Assembly (NCBI GenBank): GCA_039090855.1
Contig: CM077025.1
Span: forward strand, 98,436,489 to 98,500,488
DNA length: 64,000 nt
Source of the DNA: Macrothele yani
Taxonomy: Eukaryota > Arthropoda > Arachnida > Araneae > Macrothelidae
Direction of reading: 5' to 3'
The notes under the pieces were generated by a model. It made no database searches. It was not told the origin of the DNA and was given only the letters and a program-made list of their open reading frames with translations. Shown here piece by piece: positions 56,472 through 64,000 of the stretch (its first letter is position 1; every line of letters starts with the position of its first letter). The position numbers were made by a program, and so were the translations under genes.

Positions 56472-57578
56472 ACCAGATGTAATCTTTATGGGGGGCCAAA
56501 AGGAATGCTGGGGGGAAAACTACACGCACGGATAGACTACTCCATCCTTACGTAGTAATCCTCTATCTTTTTCCTCATGTGCACTTATATATACATATAG
56601 CAATGAAATTATATAAAATATTCACAATCACACATATACACAATACACTTTTCAAACACAAAAGTTAACTGTTACGGTCCTGCACCCACAATACAAATCT
56701 AAAAAATATCAATTCAGTGATACTGCTGGCATCTGAAGCTTACATGCACGTGTCGTTTAGTACACTTTGAGCTGTTGTTGACCAAGTATCAGTAACACAT
56801 TTAACTGCCAAACGCTTTTCCGCTTGTTTGTTTGCTTTTATATTCAAAAATTTTTTTTATTATTGTCATTGTCCACGTCCACCGATTCTTGAGTTTTATT
56901 GTTTGACTTAATTTTTTTTCCTGGTGGAAAGTAAGACAAGGTGAAATTGTTTGATTTACGTTCAGTTCTGCGATTCACACACAATTCACACAAAAAGTTA
57001 TCAGACATCAAACCAATATCACTGGCAGTTCGCAATATTTGGAGAACATTGTCACCTGATTTGTGCTTTTTATATGCTGGTAATAAAATTAGCTGTAGAA
57101 CACTTTGCTCTGTACATATATGTTTATCTGGTATTATTCGTCCACAGTCACCTATAACATATGTTATTCACCAAGGTCTCTTTGACCTGGAACACAATAA
57201 CAGCAAAATCATTTCACCTGTGTTTTATTCATCTCTGCATGCGCCCTCATTGACACTGTCCTTTGTGCTTTTAAACACCACACCGCTCATCGGCCATACC
57301 GTTTTCACCACACCGTTCATCGGCCATACCGTTTCCACTACCTGTTGACCACACAGCACAACAAAGTCTTCGCTGTCAATGTAGCACTTTATTTAGTCTG
57401 TAGGTCATCCACATGAAAAAATGCGTTGCATTCACAGTAATTACGACCGTCTTTGGATACACCAGCACGCTTACATTACGCATGCCACGTGCGATCCGTT
57501 CATTATTTTCAAAAGCTTGCATCATTACTTGAATATCCTCCTGTTGTTTGAGTTTGGGAAAAGAAAACGGTGTTGCAA
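56472..57578 (-). other. LTR element interior, no recognised coding region
   Basis: Short minus-strand frames only (57035-56844 with CELCVNRRTERK; 57582-57376). Two 23-bp units (CACACCG.TCATCGGCCATAC) sit at about 57280-57325. No RT or integrase motif seen. Confidence 0.5.
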
Positions 57579-57986
57579 TCACTGCTGCACTCTAGTTCCC
57601 GTAGGAAGCATAGTTCTTTTGTTCACCAACGCATGGTTCTTTTTGTTCACCAACACGTGGCTCTTTTTGTTCACCAACACGTGGCTCTTTTTGTTCACCA
57701 ACACGTGATTCTTTTTGTTCACCAACACTTGGTTCTTTTTGCTCACCAACACGCGATTCTTTTTGTCCATCAACACGTGGTTCTTTTTGTTCACCAACAC
57801 GTGATTCTTTTTGTCCACCAACACGTGATTCTTTTTGTTCACCACCACATGGAACACACTGACTTTACTCACACTTTGATTTTTTTTTTCTATAACCTTC
57901 TCTCTTCCCCTGATTACGCACTGTACCGCTCTGTCACTACCCAGACTAGACGCGGCAGTGTGATCCGTCAATCGAAACAAAGTCAA
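57579..57986 (-). CDS. Repeat-built ORF in the LTR element, 135 codons
   Basis: Minus-strand frame starting MTLFRLTDHTAASSLGSDRA. It then has about 11 tandem variants of the octapeptide NHVLVNKK (DKK, SKK, HALVNKR variants), ending TMLPTGTRVQQ. The DNA is a 24-bp minisatellite (57612-57850). The strand is that of gag. I do not recognise the product; it may be translated or may be a chance open frame through a 24-bp repeat, since a period divisible by three keeps any stop-free frame open. Confidence 0.3.
   Translation of the reverse strand: MTLFRLTDHTAASSLGSDRAVQCVIRGREKVIEKKNQSVSKVSVFHVVVNKKNHVLVDKKNHVLVNKKNHVLMDKKNRVLVSKKNQVLVNKKNHVLVNKKSHVLVNKKSHVLVNKKNHALVNKRTMLPTGTRVQQ
57612..57850. repeat. 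24-bp minisatellite, ~10 units
   Basis: TTCTTTTTGTTCACCAACAC then GTGG, with point variants. It contains CACGTG-like words. Inside the LTR element. Confidence 0.95.
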
Positions 57987-58668
57987 TTACCCAGTGGTTT
58001 AATTTTCATTTACCCTTATCTACATTCATTATCATTATTTTTTTATTTTTTTTCAGAATAGTTGTATATCTAATATCTTAGATTTACACTATTCTTTCCT
58101 TCCCAAGCAAAGATAGACCCGCGCAGCCAAACTTAAACAATACCGTCCTACTGCACCTAATTATTATTAACATTAATATTTTATATTACACTTGCCAATA
58201 TCTCTACTAAATTTTTATCTGACGAATTTTTCGATCATACACCTCCACAAGAGATAACCATGTGTTCCTGGGGGAATATTCAGATATAACATAACGTTAG
58301 TTAACCAGTTAAGAAATTTCTTTTTTTTTCTTTTTTTTCTTTTTACACACCTTTCTATGCACTAACCACACACAGACTTGAAACATACTTGAAATACGGA
58401 CTGGAAAATAATAATACCCGAACTCGAGAAAATTTTATACATATATATTACACAAAATACTAGTGAATTTTCCACCTTTTGCTTTAATATTAAGAGATAC
58501 ATGCTAATCCTATAATAAAACATTCTGACTTACTAACTTCCGTTTAAAATGCCTTCTAACTACAATAATGAATTACTAAATCTATCAAATAAATGCAATA
58601 AAGATCCGAATTAGATTTGCTACTGGAATTGGGGAGGGGGGTGGTAAATGAAATAAACTGCAGCTCTT
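57987..58668 (-). other. LTR element interior, AT-rich
   Basis: No coding frame where protease/RT would be expected after gag. Confidence 0.5.
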
Positions 58669-60427
58669 CTATTGCTTTGCACCTTTCTGTCTCGAACAAG
58701 ATTTGCTTGGCTGCTTTAACTTAAAAGGATCTTTATCGTCCTGTACTCCTAATAACTGTGAAAGATCAAATGGCGATTCTGCAGTTTGTTCTTCACATTT
58801 TTCGTTAAGTGGATTATGAGGATTTGCGAACGACTGTGAGGAAGAACGAACTGGATTCGTTACTGACTTCTTCTCTTTACTGTTCTTCACCATCTGAGGG
58901 GATTCTAAGTTGTCTTTTCATTTTTACGTTGCTTATGTACAATTTCTGTAGTGGATTCAGCTGTTGAGATTTTATCTACGCTTGCTTTGCTCTTACTTCG
59001 GGAATCAACTATTGTCAAAACTTGGACCTTCTCTTGAGCCTCTTCCTTTTGAGTAACACGTGGCTTTGGGGAACTTTGAGCACGCTGGTGTCTATTATAC
59101 TTATTGTAAAAATGCCTACCCTGACTAGGTCTTGAGGGAAATGGATTTCTGTAATTATTTTTCCCTCTGCAAAATCTCACTTTGTGGCCTACAGCTCCAC
59201 ATCCAAAACAACGGAGGTTGTCATAAGCCTGACGTTGTTTCTGATTTGTTACGTAATGTGGTCTAGCATTCCTATTTATTTGATCAAAATGCTTATTCTG
59301 CTCTAACGGAAAACTTCTATGTCTCTGGATGTGGAACGTATTGACAACTGCAGTGTTTACATTTCCCTGGTTGTTATTCCTGTTTTGTCTCTGGTACAAA
59401 TTTCCGCGAGGATTAAAATGACCCGCGCCATTTGTGTCCCGCGCTCCGTAACCTGAAGATTGGGGTGGGGGACACGAAACGAGGCTCTATCTCCCTGTCT
59501 TTGGTTTCCAAGATTATTTGATTGCTGATTACATCTGCTAACTGGGTGTCCTAATGCACCACATTTGAAACATCTGACATTAACAAAATTTCGCCTGGCC
59601 TTATATCTGGAATTCTCATAATTTTGACTTTCATTAATTTTTGATTGCAATTTTGATAGCTCATTCTCGGCTTTCATTAATCTTTCACTCATTTGTTGTG
59701 ATTCTTCTCGTAAGGTACTGATAAGTGCATTTTGCTGCACGATGTATTGCTGAAACATGGGAGAAAGTTCTGAAATACCATTAGCATCGCCTGGGGCGCT
59801 TTCTCGAGGGATTTGATCTGCATCATCGGCAGAATTGACACTCTTTGTGATGATATGTCGATTTGCCTCAGCAAGCAGTGCATCTTGTACTGCTTGATCG
59901 AAATTTTCAGGCCCTTTCGAAAGTACCTCTGTTTGAATACTTCTTTCCACACCTGCTAAAAATTGTGATAACATAATTGAATCAACCAGTGCCTTAACCT
60001 GCTCATCCCCTGAGACCGGTGTGCCTAGATAAGAATGCGCTGATCCTCTTAGACGTGATTCATACTGGGCGACGGACTCTTCTGGTCTTTGATTGCAAGA
60101 ATTAAAATTTTGTATTGCCACTACTAGAGGTTGGTTATTGGTAAACCTTTTTATCACTGCTGATTTAAACATCTTGTAATCATCAAGCTGTCTAACATGG
60201 GGAGATTCACTCAAAAATCCTAAAGCTGCTTGCGTCATGCGAGCTTTTGCTACAAAAATTTTTACTTTTTCTGACCAATTAGTGACTGATTCTAATCCCT
60301 CTATTGCTTCGAACAAGAAACAAGCTGGAATAAGCTTATCGTTTCCAGAGAATTCGGGAATCAGGGGAAGTACTGATGCAATAAATTGCAACTCCTGCAT
60401 GGAATCTTGAACGGAGGAGCCTGACAT
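58669..60427 (-). pseudogene. Gag of Ty3/gypsy-like type with two CCHC knuckles, frame disrupted
   Basis: Starts at 60427 (MSGSSVQDSMQELQ). The capsid-like region runs from about residue 25 to 190 (FSGNDKLIPACFLFEAIEGL; RPEESVAQYESRLRG), then a coiled-coil-like stretch (TLREESQQMSERLMKAENEL). The first zinc knuckle, CFKCGALGHPVSRC, lies near residue 290. A frame change lies around 59420-59480, near a C run. The second frame (59399 to 58905) has CFGCGAVGHKVRFC, a second knuckle, and a basic QN-rich tail. A last piece (58893-58669) ends KQPSKSCSRQKGAKQ. Whether the frame changes are decay or programmed shifts cannot be told here. Confidence 0.85.
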
Positions 60428-60668
60428 TTTTAATAGAAGTTTAATACCTAAGTTATACACTAATACCAATTAAAATAATACCTTTATCCCTACAACATGC
60501 AATTGCGCTTTTACCTAACTCTTAGTAATGAAGTTGCCAAAATAACACCTTAAGAAAACTATTGCATGATGCATACAACAAAAGAAAATAATGAACTGCT
60601 ACACATGAAGAAAAGAAAACCCATTCAATCCGTACTGCGACGGGGGAAAATACGTGACAGCACGAATG

Positions 60669-60690
60669 GCTCAAAAGTCACGGCACCAAT
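60669..60690 (-). promoter_or_regulatory. tRNA primer binding site
   Basis: The minus strand reads ATAACA|T|TGGTGCCGTGAC, directly after the CA end of the 5' LTR. TGG-starting complementarity to a tRNA 3' end is the standard PBS form. The tRNA identity was not determined. Confidence 0.75.
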
Positions 60691-61982
60691 GTTATATTCT
60701 TTTATTTGAAACGTTATAATCATAGGAATAATCATATGTTATAAACAAATATTTAGCTCATACCAATTCACCATAGTTATATACTTTATGAAACAATTCA
60801 CCATAAATCTTCAAACGTTAATCTGTACCAACGTTACATTCTAATACAAAACACGTGTTAAAGTTATGAACAATGAACACGTGTTGATGCTATTCATTGG
60901 AACACGTGTTACTGTCATCAATGTTAAATACAAGGTGTTAATTTTATTGTTATATTTATTATTATGAACAAATTATAGGTGCATCAGTTACCTATCATTT
61001 ACCGATTAAATTTACTTTATCGTGCCTTTTTATAACTATGGTACTTTTATTCTACAGTGATCGTATATGGACAAAAACGTGCCCCTTATATGTACTGGCA
61101 TATAATAAAGCACGGCGTTGTGATTCACCTTTATCCCGTCACTGGAATGGTGGGGGAATAAAGGTGCCGCTCGTGAAAGAAATTAGAAACATAAACACAT
61201 ATTTTTTAACTTACACATACCTTAACTTATGTCTTGTGTGGTTATAAGGAAAACAAACAGGAGTCTTATGTGGAAGTAATAAAAATGGTTTAATACGTGA
61301 GATTTAGGAACACTAAGGTACCACGTGCGTGGGTGCAGCCGTTAGCAATACCTTACACATAAAATTTACTATTATTACGATTTTTCTCTATAACGTCTCC
61401 GATCATTTCTGCATACATCTATCTATATATATAAGTGCAAAGCTTAGTGATTCATTTTACTTCTAGTTCCTTTTCTCCTATGCTTTACTTAAATGTTTTA
61501 CCTAGCTAACTGGGTTTTCATTGTTTGATCATGACCAATACACACGCCACGTGCTATAAGTAGGTTTATGAATAAATTTCAGCAAGTACATGCAATAACA
61601 GGGAAAAGGAAAAATAACTTAACTGGTATTTCCATATGTCTTTCAGGTTTTCAATCCAAATTTTTATCCAATTGTCAGCGCTGGCAGTACTTCATCTATC
61701 TCTCGTCACATCGCTCGACGATCCTCTATCCACGTCTGTGTTTCGCTGCTCCTCGAACTCAACTCCTCGTGACCAGTGAAGACCTTCTGAGCTTCACCTT
61801 GTCCGCGGATGCCAAGGTCACTTGACCAGTCTGGAATTCATCTAATCCGTCCGGGGAACGTCACTTCGCTCCCTCCTTGGGAACTGACCCTTCAACTTTT
61901 CCGACCCCCCCTATATCCCCTGGGGCTATCTATGCACGTGCATGTTGGACTAAATTTATTTTAAATAATTTTATTTCCAACA
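60691..61982 (-). repeat. 5' LTR, complete
   Basis: 1,292 bp, TGTT...AACA at both ends. The part 61213-61982 is shared with the 3' LTR; 60691-61212 is unique to this copy. CACGTGTT motifs recur at about 60850-60910. The right flank is Tc1 coding DNA. Confidence 0.85.
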
Positions 61983-62035
61983 ATAGAGGACGTCGAAGCC
62001 TCAGGAGAGTCGTTACAGCTAATCGACGGAGTTGT
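61983..62035 (+). pseudogene. Tc1 transposase, linker part
   Basis: RGRRSLRRVVTANRRS, the segment that should follow GRPKKIS(D). It ends at a second insert. Confidence 0.85.
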
Positions 62036-62790
62036 TACGTGGTTATTTTAACTTGCAAAGCCTTGAAGCCAAAAAGATAGCTATAAGTAACAATTTTTCC
62101 CAATCCTTTTAAAACTTTTGTAAATCACTTTATTCTTTTCTTTACTTAATTCCAGAAGTTGTGCTCAACTATTCCTATCATTCGTTCCCGCACCTCTCAA
62201 ACCCCACATTTTCTTGCCTAAATCCTCCTGCGGTCACTTCTTCTCGTTGTGGAGAAAATCTGCATTCCCCGGTCAGCTTAAAACGTGCTTCCCCAACACG
62301 TCAAGCCTTTCCCGCCCTTGTACTCCTACGACCGTTCGCTTTCCAATCCTAGAAGTGACTGCCTTAGTCCCCTCCCCTTGTTTCCACCAAATTCACCCCT
62401 TTGCCTCCACAAAACCCCATGGGGAAAAACACGCGGGCGTATGCTAATAAAAGCATCAAGGTAAAAATTAAGAAGGCTTGCGCTCTCAATCGGCTGCTTT
62501 GAAATAAAGAAGGCAAAGGATCAAACGAGCACGACAATACTAATCCGTCTTCAAAATACAAAGGTGCAGGTTCTAAAATGAGGCAAACCGGTGTCTCTAA
62601 ATAAACCGTGTCTCAGATATTTCATCGAAGAATGACACAGCGAAGTTTCTCTCACGCTTCGTGGAAACAAAGGAAAAGGAGCACAAAGGCGAAATAAAAG
62701 TTGCGAAATCAGATTTCATATCTTTGCCTAAAATCTAGTATTAAATCTCCGTAACAGAGTACTGCACAAGACCTCAGTACTCAGGAGAGT
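62036..62790. other. Insert of unknown type within Tc1
   Basis: About 750 bp between NRRS and [15 protein letters not shown] of the transposase. AT-rich at the left, C/T-rich in the middle (62160-62400), A-rich at the right. No inverted ends, tRNA-like head or coding frame could be defined. Confidence 0.5.
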
Positions 62791-63545
62791 AAAAATGCTG
62801 GAACCTCTGTATGTACACGTACGATTCACAGAGAACTTCATTCCATGGGTTACCGTGGTCGTGCGGCTGCCATACGCCTTTGAACTCAGCTCGGAATGCT
62901 ACTCGTCGTTTAGCATGGTGTAAAGAACATTTATCGTGGATCGTAGATCAATGGAAACGGGTCCTATGGACTGATGAATCCATATACACGATCCATCAGT
63001 TTGATGGCCGTGTCTGGGTATGGCGGGAGCCGGGGGTAAGCTATTTACCACAGTGCACTGTTCCTACGGTCAAGTTTGGAACTGGCAGTATATACTCGTG
63101 TTGGAGTGTTTTTTGTGGTATGATCCCGGCCCATTGGTTATCGTGGACAAACCTGTTAACCAGCACGTCTACCTCGATATTCTGGACAATTATGCACAAC
63201 CAACTCTGGTAATGCTGTGGAACCGAGCTTTGTTGGTACCAGCAGGATAATGAACCAAGCCATAAAGCAAGGACTGATACGGCGTGGTTTGAAGATAATT
63301 CCGTATCGTGTGTGGACTGGCCAGCACAGAGCCCCGATCTTAATCCCATAGAGCACCTATGGGATGAATTAGAACGCCGCATAAGAAGTTTGAAACCAAG
63401 GCTTACTACTAAGCAACAGTTATCGGCAGCATTATATACTTAATGGAAGCGCATACCTATCGCTGTGTTCCAAAACCTTTTCGAAAGCATGTCTCGAAGG
63501 GTCAGTGCATGCATTAATGCCAAAGATGGACATACACCGTACTAA
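62791..63545 (+). pseudogene. Tc1 transposase, catalytic part
   Basis: Reads [64 protein letters not shown] (first Asp), [11 protein letters not shown], then after frame changes DNEPSHKARTDTAW (second Asp), [20 protein letters not shown] (Glu) and SMSRRVSACINAKDG. All three DD34E residues are present; two or more frameshifts (near 63110 and 63215) and a stop near 63440 inactivate it. Confidence 0.9.
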
Positions 63546-63625
63546 TGTATGCTATGTTGCTATGTTGAATAAATGCTATGTTGTGTTTCTCTTCTAGGTG
63601 CCCGGTGACTTTTGTCAATACAGTG

Positions 63626-64000
63626 TTTGTCGCCAAAGAATGGTTGAGAAAGACTTAGATTCAAATTGTTTTATTTTTTTACTTGCTTAGGCTAACTTAT
63701 TGTGCAGGTTGTCCTTGAAGTATTTTACTAAATTACTACTCGAATCTCTCAGTTCGTCACTTATTCTATTTCCCAGTTATACGCTCTTTCGTACTTTACA
63801 TTTCTACGTCTTTCACTTTACTTCGCTATCCTGGCGCGGGAGACTCAACAAAATATGTTCCTTCTCCTTAACTAACTTTCCGCTCCCTCTCGCTGTCGTT
63901 GTTCGGAGATCCGGAAAATGTCCTCTTTCTCAAATCATCACGCCCTGACCTCTTTCTTCGTAGATCTCCGTGTCCGCAGAGCCTCTTTTCCCATTGCTCG
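63626..64000. other. Unassigned spacer at window edge
   Basis: An 82-codon frame at 63700 has no recognised domain. Nothing else seen. Confidence 0.3.

Larger units (their letters stand above)
55686..61982 (-). mobile_element. Gag-only LTR retrotransposon (non-autonomous), 3' LTR truncated
   Basis: Minus-strand order: 5' LTR 61982-60691, starting TGTTGGAAAT and ending ATATAACA; PBS TGGTGCCGTGAC two bases inside (about 60688-60677); ~240-bp leader; gag 60427-58669; no recognisable protease, RT or integrase frame from 58668 to 56472; polypurine tract AAGGGAGGAA (56471-56462) directly before the 3' LTR (56461-55686). The LTR copies are nearly identical over the shared ~775 bp, so the insertion is recent. 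The 3' LTR lacks its last ~520 bp. The right flank ATAGAGG continues the Tc1 coding frame. Confidence 0.9.
55308..63625 (+). mobile_element. Tc1-like element split by an LTR retrotransposon and a second insert
   Basis: Left terminus TACAATATATTGACAAAAGT followed by CACCGG (55308-55335) and right terminus CCGGTGACTTTTGTCAATAC (63602-63621) are inverted repeats. The left end also has extra inverted copies of TTGACAAAAGTT (to 55396). The transposase (next entries) is read on the plus strand in three parts. Without the inserts the element would be about 1.3-1.4 kb. Confidence 0.85.

Noticed and set aside
57612..57850. 24-bp direct repeats considered as a CRISPR array
   Set aside because: No unique spacers between units, eukaryotic context, and within an LTR element; a minisatellite.
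61213..61982. Shorter LTR pair of ~775 bp as the full LTR
   Set aside because: It has no TG...CA boundary or PBS at its inner edge, whereas extending to 60691 gives TGTT...AACA ends and a PBS; the short match reflects a truncated 3' LTR.

Overview
The window is eukaryotic, intergenic or intronic DNA from an animal. It is AT-rich and packed with degraded and nested transposable elements. I see no bacterial, organellar, rRNA or CRISPR features. The mix of Tc1-like and mariner transposases, hAT elements, a pogo/Tigger relic, tRNA-derived SINEs, LINE tails and a Ty3/gypsy-like gag points to an invertebrate. The Tc1 protein types resemble those common in arthropods, perhaps chelicerates, but the sequence alone does not fix the taxon. 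Essentially the only candidate host exon is a GC-rich block at 29881-30169. It contains a TPFSVDDILDPVKFTG motif like that at the N-terminus of NK1/slouch-class homeobox proteins, and it ends at a strong splice donor.

Layout. 1-860: Tc1-like transposase relic, minus strand, cut by the window edge. 1402-2683: near full-length mariner. 3360-3540: LINE tail. 4935-5255: SINE family 2. 6221-7789: hAT-type non-autonomous element containing a head-to-head pair of tRNA-SINEs and another SINE. 8317-9597: two SINE-1 copies around a 3-unit tandem repeat. 9930-12395: decayed LINE (zinc-knuckle ORF1 and endonuclease start). 12629-13825: Tc1. 14057-22345: one mariner transposase gene split by SINE-1 (three copies directly), a hAT-type element with a perfect 8-bp target duplication, another inverted-terminal element, and a 4.2-kb long-inverted-repeat element that itself carries a SINE. 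22546-23095: MITE inside MITE. 23415-25440: LINE tail split by a 1.66-kb solo LTR. 25567-26475 and 39254-40895: two copies of a dispersed repeat. 26578-27115: SINE nested in SINE. 28377-28890, 31801-31962 and 33342-33634: MITEs. 34898-35622: second hAT-family copy. 36098-37600: five tandem SINE units flanked by one target duplication. 38242-39761: three SINE-1 copies. 42673-42816: long CT microsatellite. 43569-47340: four Tc1/mariner-type relics with SINEs. 48138-49375: mariner with TIRs, TA duplications and only two in-frame stops. 50220-54450: pogo/Tigger relic split by a complete 2.9-kb hAT element with perfect 8-bp duplications. 55308-63625: Tc1 element split by an LTR retrotransposon (minus strand) that has LTRs, PBS, PPT and gag but no visible pol.

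The elements do not form a pathway. What ties them together is insertion order, which can be read directly because many host elements remain readable across the insertions and many insertions keep target-site duplications. The most notable items are the gag-only LTR element with its truncated 3' LTR, the SINE pentamer, the long-inverted-repeat element, and the homeobox-like exon.
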